A DNA stretch of 64,000 bases from DCFW01 sp963790715 (GTDB lineage Bacteria > Bacteroidota > Bacteroidia > Bacteroidales > Bacteroidaceae): positions 62,001 through 126,000 of the forward strand of contig CAWBPN010000018.1 of the NCBI GenBank assembly GCA_963790715.1, read 5' to 3'. The position numbers were made by a program, and so were the translations under genes. Positions 8,664 through 16,518 of this stretch are shown here, in pieces. Position 1 is the first letter of the stretch, and every line of letters starts with the position of its first letter. The notes below the pieces were generated by a model. It did no database searches and was not told the DNA's origin. It was given only the letters and a program-made list of their open reading frames with translations.

Positions 8664-9539
8664 ATGAAAGGAATTGTTTTAGCAGGGGGATCAGGTACAC
8701 GCCTTTATCCTATAACCAAAGGGGTTAGTAAGCAGTTGCTCCCGATTTTTGACAAACCTATGATCTATTATCCAATTTCGGTATTGATGTTGGCCGGTAT
8801 CCGCGAGATACTCGTTATCAGCACGCCATACGATTTACCGGGATTCAAACGTCTTCTCGGTGACGGCAGCGACTTCGGAGTCAAATTTTCGTATGCCGAG
8901 CAACCCAGTCCAGACGGATTGGCGCAAGCATTTATTATTGGTGAGCAGTTTATCGGCAATGACAGTGTTTGTCTTGTTTTGGGAGATAACATATTCTATG
9001 GTCAGTGTTTCACGAGGATGTTGCATAAGTCAGTTCAAACTGCCGAACAAGAGCAAAAAGCTACTATTTTCGGTTATCAGGTGAGTGATCCTGAACGATA
9101 TGGTGTTGCAGCTTTTGATAAGGCCGGCAATGTGACCGATATTGAAGAGAAACCGGATCATCCAAAAAGCAACTATGCTGTTGTCGGCTTATATTTCTAT
9201 CCCAATAAAGTAATCGATGTGGCAAAGCACATAAAGCCATCAGCTCGTGGAGAGTTGGAAATAACAACGGTCAACCAGTGTTTTCTTGAAAGCAAAGAGT
9301 TGAAAGTACAGTTGCTCGGACGCGGTTTTGCCTGGCTTGACACCGGTACGCACGATTCGCTTGCCGAAGCAGGCAACTTCATTGAAGTGATAGAAAAACG
9401 CCAGGGCCTGCAAGTGGCATGTTTAGAGGAAATAGCATATAACCAAGGTTGGATTACGGCCGACAAACTAAGGGAAATTATCAAACCCCTGCTTAAAAAC
9501 GATTACGGTAAACATTTGCAGAAACTTATTGAGAAATAA
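8664..9539 (+). CDS. rmlA: Glucose-1-phosphate thymidylyltransferase
   Basis: A 291-residue enzyme that makes dTDP-glucose from glucose 1-phosphate and dTTP, the first step of dTDP-L-rhamnose synthesis. The nucleotide-binding loop LAGGSGTRLYPITKGVSKQL (6-25) includes the G-G-S-G-T-R signature; the metal-binding region is LGDNIFYG (107-114), and the sugar-binding region EEKPDHPKSNYAVVGLYFY follows. Length is normal for RmlA/RfbA. The other rml genes are not next to it. It is transcribed alone and ends before a strong inverted-repeat terminator at 9570-9622. Confidence 0.95.
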   Translation: MKGIVLAGGSGTRLYPITKGVSKQLLPIFDKPMIYYPISVLMLAGIREILVISTPYDLPGFKRLLGDGSDFGVKFSYAEQPSPDGLAQAFIIGEQFIGNDSVCLVLGDNIFYGQCFTRMLHKSVQTAEQEQKATIFGYQVSDPERYGVAAFDKAGNVTDIEEKPDHPKSNYAVVGLYFYPNKVIDVAKHIKPSARGELEITTVNQCFLESKELKVQLLGRGFAWLDTGTHDSLAEAGNFIEVIEKRQGLQVACLEEIAYNQGWITADKLREIIKPLLKNDYGKHLQKLIEK

Positions 9540-9569
9540 AGTATTCACTTAAAGGTATAATATACAATT

Positions 9570-9622
9570 AAAAGGGTTGCACATAAGCAGTTGTTTTTCT
9601 GCCGGCAATGTGCAACCCTTTT
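9570..9622. terminator. Bidirectional terminator between rmlA and susD
   Basis: A perfect 15-bp stem (9570-9584 pairing with 9608-9622, AAAAGGGTTGCACAT and its complement) with a 23-nt loop. The A/T ends supply a short U-run in either direction. It sits between two convergent genes, 31 bp after rmlA and 13 bp after the susD-like stop. Confidence 0.85.
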
Positions 9623-9634
9623 GATTTGTATTTG

Positions 9635-11116
9635 TTATTTATATACTGAATTCTGTTCGTTCTTTAATGCCGGATTGGCATTGATTTCATCTTGTGATAT
9701 AGGTAACACTATTTTACCGAAAGTGCGGTCAATAGTTTTATCACGTGTTGATACAGGAATATTGCCTAATTCGTCATCGAATGTTATTGATTTGTTCATT
9801 CGTATCATGTCGAAGAAGCGTTGACCTTCAGCAAATAATTCCTTGCTGCGTTCGTCAAGAATCATATCATCCGTTATTGTAGATGCTGTGGCCGGAGCCA
9901 ATTTGGGTGCACGACAACGAATATCATTAAGATATTTCGCCGCTGCAGCTGCATCCGGAGTGGAAGCATGAAGTTCTGCTTCTGCTGCTATCAAGTATAT
10001 TTCGCTTAAGCGAATCACTTTGATGTTTACTGCTGTGGCTGTTTCTTTTCCGTCACCAGCCATATCCGGACCTCCCATATATTTGCTGCAACTGCCCCAA
10101 TGTACCGAGTGAGTTTTTGTAGTATCCGTTTCATCATAGTACATCAATCCCCATCGTACATCAGTGGAATCTTGAGCTAAACGTTTAAGGAAATAGTCGC
10201 TTGCAACGAACCATCCTGACGCTCCGTCTTCCATTCCCTCACGCATAAGCATAAAACCTAAGCTTGAAGTACCTAAATCAGCTTCCGTGGAGTATACTCC
10301 TAATTCAAAAATACTTTCCGAACCGAACTGTTTTGCCCATGATGCAACCCATTCGCCAGGTTTATATAGAGTGAATTTCCCGCTGTTTATAACTTCTTTG
10401 GCTGCGCTTAATGCTCCGTCATAATCTTGCATATATAGTTTAACACGTGCTTGCTCTGCTATATTTCCATAGTATCCTATGTAACCGTTTTGTTGTGACT
10501 TATCTTTGGCTAAAAAGGTAGCTCCGGCTGAAAGGTCTGAGAGTATTTGTTGGTAAACCGAATCCACTGATACGCGTGTAGGTTGTGCATTATATTTAAG
10601 AGGAGCAGTAACCAACGGTACACCGTAGCTCGTCTTGTCATCGTTGTATGGTAAACCGTAGAGTCGTACGAGGTCAAAATATATCAGTGCACGCAATGTA
10701 AGAGCCTGGCCCTTGTGTTTGTCATAATCGGTGTTGCCGTCTGTCGTTAATTTATCAATATCTTCAAGTATTGTATTAAGTTGCTCGATGCAACTGTATC
10801 CTGTCTCCCAAAAACCACTGTAGCTTCCGCTTGAAGGTGAATGGTCGAATGTATATAAATCATCGTATCCGCGTCCTTGGGATACTACTGTAAAGTCTCC
10901 TCCTTTTGCATCACCGTAAAGGAAAAAATTACGTCCGTAATATGATGATGATGTCATAGATCTCATTAAGCCGTTTATCATTACTTTTGCATCTGAAGGT
11001 GAAGCAATTGATGTTGAAGCTTCCTTTGAGTTGCTTGGCGACATGTCTAAAAAACCGCTGCATGAACTTAATGCTAAAGTGAATATTAGGCTAAGTGTAA
11101 TATATATTCTTTTCAT
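9635..11116 (-). CDS. SusD/RagB-family outer-membrane lipoprotein
   Basis: A surface lipoprotein of 493 residues that captures glycan at the cell surface and closes over its SusC partner. The start MKRIYITLSLIFTLAL is preferred over an ATG seven codons upstream because it begins the signal peptide; the lipobox is LSSC. TPR-type helices carry typical SusD features: ALTLRALIYFDLVRLYG, the C-terminal IRLSEIYLIAAEAELHAS and DERSKELFAEGQRFFDMIRM. It follows its SusC gene 21 bp downstream. No enzymes or regulator are adjacent, so the substrate is unknown. Confidence 0.93.
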   Translation of the reverse strand: MKRIYITLSLIFTLALSSCSGFLDMSPSNSKEASTSIASPSDAKVMINGLMRSMTSSSYYGRNFFLYGDAKGGDFTVVSQGRGYDDLYTFDHSPSSGSYSGFWETGYSCIEQLNTILEDIDKLTTDGNTDYDKHKGQALTLRALIYFDLVRLYGLPYNDDKTSYGVPLVTAPLKYNAQPTRVSVDSVYQQILSDLSAGATFLAKDKSQQNGYIGYYGNIAEQARVKLYMQDYDGALSAAKEVINSGKFTLYKPGEWVASWAKQFGSESIFELGVYSTEADLGTSSLGFMLMREGMEDGASGWFVASDYFLKRLAQDSTDVRWGLMYYDETDTTKTHSVHWGSCSKYMGGPDMAGDGKETATAVNIKVIRLSEIYLIAAEAELHASTPDAAAAAKYLNDIRCRAPKLAPATASTITDDMILDERSKELFAEGQRFFDMIRMNKSITFDDELGNIPVSTRDKTIDRTFGKIVLPISQDEINANPALKNEQNSVYK

Positions 11117-11137
11117 TATTTTGTTCCTCCCTGACAT

Positions 11138-14100
11138 TTAAAATTTTAAATTTAATCCGAAAACAAAAGTCTTGCCTATAGGTGTTTCCCAACCGCGAGT
11201 GCCATAGTCGTTCACTTCAGGGTCTGCCTCCTTGTACTTACTAAATGTAAGCAAGTTTGTTGCATTGAAGAATATGCGTAAATTCTGAATAAAAGCTTTG
11301 CTTGTGAGTGTACGCGGAACGGTATATCCTAATGACATGCTCTTAAGTCGCAGATAACTTGCGTTGCATATATGCCGTGAACTGTATTGCATTGCATCTT
11401 TAAGGTCTATGCCGCGTATCTTTGGTTGGTCTCCATTCGGATTTTCTTCAGTCCACATGTGTTTGAAGTAGCTTTTTGAATAAAGGCGTTCCCAGTAATA
11501 TCCGTCGCTATCCATATCTTTATATGCGCCGTCATAAAGATCTCCACCTATTTTATATGTAAAGTTTAAACCAAAATCGACGCCTTTGTATGAAACATTT
11601 GTATTGAAGCCGCCGTATGCGTCAGGTATGGCATTACCGATAATAGTATAGTTGGCCTTTGAGTAACTGTATGTAGCTGCACGGCCTTTGTAAGTGAAAT
11701 CTCCGGTAGTACCATCGTTTGTGTAGTAAACGCTTTTGCCATTGGTCTTATCAACACCTGCCCATTCATATCCATAGAATGCCAGTGTGGATTTTCCTTC
11801 TTCGTAGATATATTGTGCACGATTATCACTCCCTGTGGGATCATACCAGATAATAGATTCTTTATTGTATAGTTTTTTCACTTTACTACTTAAAAATGAA
11901 GTATTCACGGATGCGCTCCATACCAAATCGTGAGTTTTTATAATGTCTCCTGACAGCTCTATTTCTACTCCGTTATTGTTGATACTACCGATATTTTGCA
12001 ATATGGATGAAAATCCGGTAACTGTTGAAATAGGTACATCCTGTAACAGATTCTTTGAAGTACGGTTGAAGTATTCGATAGTACCTTGCAGACGGTTACG
12101 GAACAATCCGAAGTCAAGTCCGAGATTGTATGTGTAGCTTGTTTCCCATGAAAGGTTGTTATTTGCTATTGTGGTTTGTGTGCCACCGGGTTGGCCCATG
12201 TACTTGCTGCTATATGTTACTAAATTCATATAACCGTAGTTGTCTGTTGGCAATGTACCGTTAACACCGTATGAAGCACGTACGCGAAGTGTGCTTACGG
12301 TAGGGAATTGTTTCATAAAATCTTCACTGTGAATATTCCATGAACCGGCTAACGACCAAAAGTCGCCCCATCGTTCATTCTTACTTAATTTTGAAGAGCC
12401 GTCGCGGCGGTAACTGAATGAACCGTAATAACGTTGGTTGTAATTGTAATCTATTTTACTCAATACGGATAACATTGAATTGCCCCATTTATAGCCTGAA
12501 GATGTTGTAGTACCTGCTGTCGTTTCGTTTTGCAGAGTGCTGGTAGCGAGGTTGATACCTGTGGCGCTTAAATAGTCAGTCGTATTTTTCTCAGCTTCGA
12601 AGCCTGCCATTAGTTGAAGGGTGTGCAAACCTTGTGTTAAGTCATAGTTGGCTGTCGTACTTGATACAGTTGTTTCATATGTAGTGCGCATATCATCTAC
12701 TTCACCGTTTTCAGCCGAACCTAAAAAGTGTTTTGCACTGTAGTACAGATGGTCTTTTACGTTTGCATTGTCGTATGACAGTATCGTACGGGCATACAGA
12801 TTAGGCAAAATATGTAAAGTTACTGTTTCTGATGCTGATAACTTGTTGTCTATTGAACTATTATTCCATTGTGTATTATAATAAAGTGCATCGTATGCAT
12901 AGCTCCCATAACGGTCAGTCCAATCTTCACCGGTTTTATAATTTGTAGGCCAATAGAAACCGAAAAGCAGGTTTTGCGTTTCCATAAACAAGTTATTGCC
13001 TGTTGTACGCGAATCGTTATATCCGGATGTGTTTGTACGTGCATAAGTAACATTTGTATCGAAGTCAAGTACCTTACCTACCTTATTTGTCAGATTCACG
13101 CGACCGTTTAGACGTTCGAATGAATTTATCTTGATTCGTCCTTCATCTTTAGTGTAGCCGAATGATGTGTAGTATCCTGTTGTCGGTGTAGCGCCGCTAA
13201 CTGTAACGCCATAGTTTTGATAACATGCTGTGCGATAGTACGCTTTGTTCCAATCGAAATATTTACCTGCACGTCCTGAATTGTCATAGTCGCTGATTGT
13301 GATATTTGCATTAAGTCCAGTGCCGTCAGCTGAAAATTGATAACCGTGCTTGTTGAAACTGTCATTAAGACTCCATATTGCATAGCTGCTTGCATCGGCA
13401 TCGCTTTTTCCCTTTGAAGTGCAATAATCATGAAAGATCATGTATAGCATTTTCGTTTGATCATCTATATTTGCAGGTTCATAGTTTTTTGTAGCCCAAC
13501 TTGGGGTGAAGCCGACCGAAGTTTGAAACGATACGTTTGTCCTTCCTTCATGTCCCTTTTTGGTAGTAATCAATATTACGCCGTTGGCTGCGCGCGAACC
13601 GTAAAGAGATGAAGCTGCCGCATCTTTCAATATGGATATTGATTCTATATCTTCAGGATTCAAAGTGTTCATTACATTATCGGTTGTGTATAACTGGTTA
13701 TCCATCTGCCCTACGTTACCTGAAATCACCGGCACTCCGTCAATGACATATAGCGGATCGTTACTTGCATTCATCGAACCTATACCGCGTATACGAATGC
13801 TTGGTGCTTCTCCTGCCTGACCGGATGAGTTTGTTACTTGCAATCCGGCGACTTTACCGTTTAGTGCATTCTCGAATGTTGTAACAGGTACGTCCTTCAG
13901 TGCGTCTTGTTTCACAAGTGCTGCCGATCCGCTGTAACTGCTCTTTTTAGCAGTGCCGTATGCCACCACCATCACTTCATCCAATTGATTCACTTCTTCA
14001 TGAAGTTTCACGTTTATAGAAGTGCGATTCCCGATTTTCACTTTTTGCTTTTCATAACCAATGAATGCGAATGTAAAGGTACTTGCAGGGGCACAATTTA

Positions 14101-14293
14101 ATGAATAACTACCTACTTCATCGGTGATAGTCCCGATATTAGTACCATCAACTCTTATAGAGACTCCTGCAATCGGTTGTCCTGCTTCATCAGTGACTAC
14201 TCCTGCTACTGTCCTTTTAGCTTCTTGCGACTTCATAATTCCGACGAAGCCTAATGCAAAAAGTAAAAACAATGTTACAAACTTTTTACCCAT
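11138..14293 (-). CDS. SusC/RagA-family TonB-dependent transporter
   Basis: A 1051-residue outer-membrane importer. In order: signal peptide (1-22), CarboxypepD-regulatory-like domain (about 27-105, RTVAGVVTDEAGQPIAGVSI), TonB-box-like stretch near DEVMVVAYGT, plug domain (about 120-245, ending SLYGSRAANGVILITTKKG), and a large beta barrel ending in VFGLNLKF with terminal Phe. Length is normal for SusC. The gene has a well-spaced promoter 40 bp upstream and is followed by its SusD. No anti-sigma or HTCS gene is next to it, so regulation is from elsewhere or constitutive. Confidence 0.95.
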   Translation of the reverse strand: MGKKFVTLFLLFALGFVGIMKSQEAKRTVAGVVTDEAGQPIAGVSIRVDGTNIGTITDEVGSYSLNCAPASTFTFAFIGYEKQKVKIGNRTSINVKLHEEVNQLDEVMVVAYGTAKKSSYSGSAALVKQDALKDVPVTTFENALNGKVAGLQVTNSSGQAGEAPSIRIRGIGSMNASNDPLYVIDGVPVISGNVGQMDNQLYTTDNVMNTLNPEDIESISILKDAAASSLYGSRAANGVILITTKKGHEGRTNVSFQTSVGFTPSWATKNYEPANIDDQTKMLYMIFHDYCTSKGKSDADASSYAIWSLNDSFNKHGYQFSADGTGLNANITISDYDNSGRAGKYFDWNKAYYRTACYQNYGVTVSGATPTTGYYTSFGYTKDEGRIKINSFERLNGRVNLTNKVGKVLDFDTNVTYARTNTSGYNDSRTTGNNLFMETQNLLFGFYWPTNYKTGEDWTDRYGSYAYDALYYNTQWNNSSIDNKLSASETVTLHILPNLYARTILSYDNANVKDHLYYSAKHFLGSAENGEVDDMRTTYETTVSSTTANYDLTQGLHTLQLMAGFEAEKNTTDYLSATGINLATSTLQNETTAGTTTSSGYKWGNSMLSVLSKIDYNYNQRYYGSFSYRRDGSSKLSKNERWGDFWSLAGSWNIHSEDFMKQFPTVSTLRVRASYGVNGTLPTDNYGYMNLVTYSSKYMGQPGGTQTTIANNNLSWETSYTYNLGLDFGLFRNRLQGTIEYFNRTSKNLLQDVPISTVTGFSSILQNIGSINNNGVEIELSGDIIKTHDLVWSASVNTSFLSSKVKKLYNKESIIWYDPTGSDNRAQYIYEEGKSTLAFYGYEWAGVDKTNGKSVYYTNDGTTGDFTYKGRAATYSYSKANYTIIGNAIPDAYGGFNTNVSYKGVDFGLNFTYKIGGDLYDGAYKDMDSDGYYWERLYSKSYFKHMWTEENPNGDQPKIRGIDLKDAMQYSSRHICNASYLRLKSMSLGYTVPRTLTSKAFIQNLRIFFNATNLLTFSKYKEADPEVNDYGTRGWETPIGKTFVFGLNLKF

Positions 14294-14331
14294 AAAATGA
14301 ACTTGTTAGATGTATTATCTATTTCAAGTTA

Positions 14332-14362
14332 CAAACATAAAGATAAAAAGCCGAAAATGCAA
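14332..14362 (-). promoter_or_regulatory. Promoter of the first susCD pair
   Basis: On the reverse strand TTG (14362-14360) and TATGTTTG (14339-14332) are exactly 20 nt apart. The transcript would start near 14327, giving a leader of about 34 nt before the SusC ATG. Confidence 0.75.
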
Positions 14363-14511
14363 CATCTTTTATTATAAAAATATGTTTTGCATAACAATTT
14401 GATATTTATAACATGCCATATTCATAGCATTAAATCCTTTGATACAATAATATTATAGTATTTGTTTGTCCATATTGCGGATGGAAAGTCTATATATTAC
14501 CAGTGTAAATC

Positions 14512-15192
14512 TTATTTCTTCTCCAGCAAGTCCGGTCGTAAACGCTTTGTGCGTTCCAAAGCCTGGTTGAAGTTCCATTCGCTGATGTTTGCAGCGTGCC
14601 CCGACAGCAAAACGTCAGGAACTTTCCACCCTTTGTATTCAGCAGGGCGGGTATATACAGGCGGAGCCAACAGGTTATCCTGAAAGGAATCAGACAAAGC
14701 AGATTCATCATCACTGATAACGCCGGGAATAATACGCACAAGGGCATCGGCCATGACAGCGGCAGCCAATTCACCGCCAGTAAGCACATAGTCGCCGATG
14801 CTAACCTCTTTGGTAATGAAATGCTCGCGTATGCGGTAGTCAATGCCCTTGAAATGTCCGCATAGAATCATAAGATTACCTTTCAGCGAAAGCTCGTTAG
14901 CCATAGGTTGGTCAAATTGCTCACCGTCAGGCGTAGTGAAGATTATTTCGTCATAGTCACGTTCGGCCTTCAGTTTCTCAATACATTCCTCTATAGGCTG
15001 TATCTTCATCACCATGCCTGCCACGCCGCCATACGCTTCATCATCCACATTATGGCGTTTGTCGTGAGCATAGTCATGAAGGTTGTGCAGATATATTTCA
15101 GCCAATCCTTTATCTTGTGCGCGTTTCAGAATGGAGCAATTGAAGAAGCCTTCAATCATTTCGGGTATTACAGTTAGAATATCTATTCTCAT
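14512..15192 (-). CDS. trmD: tRNA (guanine-N1)-methyltransferase
   Basis: A 226-residue SPOUT-class enzyme that methylates G37 of tRNAs reading CNN codons, using S-adenosylmethionine. The N-terminus MRIDILTVIPEMIEGFFN is typical, and the knot region contains LMILCGHFKGIDYRIREHF and SIGDYVLTGGELAAAVMADA, the SAM-binding trefoil-knot signature. The C-terminal helical part ends in ERTKRLRPDLLEKK. Length is normal. It is a single-gene unit: the usual rpsP/rimM/rplS neighbours are absent, as in most Bacteroidetes. A reverse-strand TATCTTTG box lies at 15236-15243. Confidence 0.96.
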   Translation of the reverse strand: MRIDILTVIPEMIEGFFNCSILKRAQDKGLAEIYLHNLHDYAHDKRHNVDDEAYGGVAGMVMKIQPIEECIEKLKAERDYDEIIFTTPDGEQFDQPMANELSLKGNLMILCGHFKGIDYRIREHFITKEVSIGDYVLTGGELAAAVMADALVRIIPGVISDDESALSDSFQDNLLAPPVYTRPAEYKGWKVPDVLLSGHAANISEWNFNQALERTKRLRPDLLEKK

Positions 15193-15474
15193 TGTTCGAT
15201 TATTTTTATCATTAGCGTCTTTTGACAGTTAACGGCAAAGATATATAAATTATATCATGGCTTAAGTTTTTGTTTATGAAATTATATCTTTTGTTGCTGA
15301 CATTAATGAAATTGAAAGTGTTTTATATAATCTTCAAGTTGAAATAGGCTAATTTAGATTAATAAGGATATTTCTATTATTATGTGCATATAACCAGACT
15401 GAAATAGCAGGCTCATTTTGTTAACAGCACTACCTTATTTCTAAATTTATCTTTAAAAAATTAACAGTACGCCC

Positions 15475-16058
15475 GAGAAACCGCCAAACCGCCAAATTCC
15501 ACCCCTCCTTCCCCGGAAAACACTATAGCACAGAATGGGAATATTTTTGATTTTAGTACGTATGTCACTGTATTGTAGTAGTTTGCGTAATATATTTATT
15601 TTAACATAATACTTAATAACGATTAATAAAATGCCGTTTTTAGCTGGAAATCCACGATTTCACCCTATCAAACCGCCAAATTTGGCGGTTTTGGCGGTTT
15701 GATGGCGGTTTCTTAATTTTTTCTCTATTATTTGATAAAATATCATTAAAGTACTGTTCTTTAGGCTATTAATGTGTCTTTGCGGAGAAACCGCCAGAAA
15801 CCGCCAAATTTGGCGGTTTGGCGGTTTCGTAATTTACGTTAATAGAATTCTCTGTTATCTACGTATATATCTATATATCAATATATTATATAGTTAATAT
15901 ATTGTTAAATATAATATTATATATTATAAAATATATAATATATTACATATATTAATAATATATAGGATGTTTGTTAAAATTGTAATTATCATGGTTTGAG
16001 GAGAGTTATAAGAATGAAAAATTCCGTAACGGGGGACTTGGCAGTTTGGCGGTTTCTC
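15475..16058. repeat. Inverted-repeat-bounded non-coding element (MITE-like)
   Basis: The left end (15475-15495, GAGAAACCGCCAAACCGCCAA) and the right end (16038-16058) are inverted copies with one mismatch in 21 bp. Inside are two more inverted clusters of the same CCGCCAAA/TTTGGCGG word: 15671-15711 and a near-perfect hairpin at 15787-15828 centred on AAATTT. The 584-bp span has no reading frame of note and no target-site duplication was recognised. It resembles a non-autonomous miniature element or a repetitive extragenic palindrome cluster; which one cannot be told without other genome copies. Confidence 0.5.
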
Positions 16059-16144
16059 TTTTGTTTCGATTTGTATTAAAATGCTTTGTATGTTTAATTG
16101 CTATGTCTTAAAATTTTATACTGCATTAGAAAAAATTTCATAAC

Positions 16145-16430
16145 GCGTGTCTTTTTTTTTCACGTAGCGTGTCTTTTTTTTTCACGTAGCGTGTCTTTTT
16201 TTTTCACGTAGCGTGTCTTTTTTTTTCACGTAGCGTGTCTTTTTTTTTCACGTAGCGTGTCTTTTTTTTTCACGTAGCGTGTCTTTTTTTTTCACGTAGC
16301 GTGTCTTTTTTTTTCACGTAGCGTGTCTTTTTTTTTCACGTAGCGTGTCTTTTTTTTTCACGTAGCGTGTCTTTTTTTTTCACGTAGCGTGTCTTTTTTT
16401 TTCACGTAGCGTGTCTTTTTTTTTCACGTA
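16145..16430. repeat. Thirteen exact 22-bp tandem repeats
   Basis: Thirteen identical copies (286 bp) of the unit GCGTGTC, nine T, CACGTA. The junction of adjacent units forms CACGTAGCGTG, a 4-bp inverted repeat with a 3-nt loop, followed by TC and nine T. Each unit therefore looks like a miniature hairpin plus T-tract on the + strand. There is no unique sequence between copies, so it is not CRISPR. The perfect identity suggests recent expansion or strong homogenisation. The T-tracts recur about every two helical turns. Confidence 0.95.
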
Positions 16431-16433
16431 GCG

Positions 16434-16471
16434 AAACGAACCGGGAACACAATTGTGTTCCCGGTTCGTTT
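16434..16471. terminator. Perfect 38-bp palindrome, probable terminator of the GH43 gene
   Basis: The 19-bp arm at 16434-16452 is exactly complementary to 16453-16471, centred on AATT with no loop bases beyond those in the symmetry. It lies 47 bp downstream of the GH43 stop codon and directly abuts the 22-bp array. The stem has a GC-rich middle (CCGGGAACAC) and short T-runs at its ends. A terminator is the simplest reading; a dimeric-protein site or cruciform is possible. Confidence 0.65.
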
Positions 16472-16518
16472 AAAGCTACAAGGCTGAAACGCCCAAAGCA
16501 GAATGTTTCAGTTAACCT

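Larger units (their letters stand above)
15193..16518. other. 1.3-kb non-coding block rich in repeats
   Basis: No credible gene is seen on either strand. From left to right it holds the trmD promoter region, inverted copies of a CCGCCAAA motif (15475-16058), an extremely AT-rich stretch (about 15845-15970), thirteen 22-bp tandem repeats (16145-16430) and a perfect 38-bp palindrome (16434-16471). Its make-up differs sharply from neighbouring genes. The parts are described separately. Confidence 0.8.

Noticed and set aside
14294..14511. Riboswitch or attenuator between trmD and susC
   Set aside because: Only the susC promoter is clear; no stable paired structure or known aptamer pattern seen.
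15845..15970. Replication origin in the AT-rich stretch
   Set aside because: No DnaA-box cluster and no replication genes around it; AT-richness alone is not enough.
16145..16430. CRISPR array
   Set aside because: The 22-bp units follow each other with no spacers and no cas genes are near.
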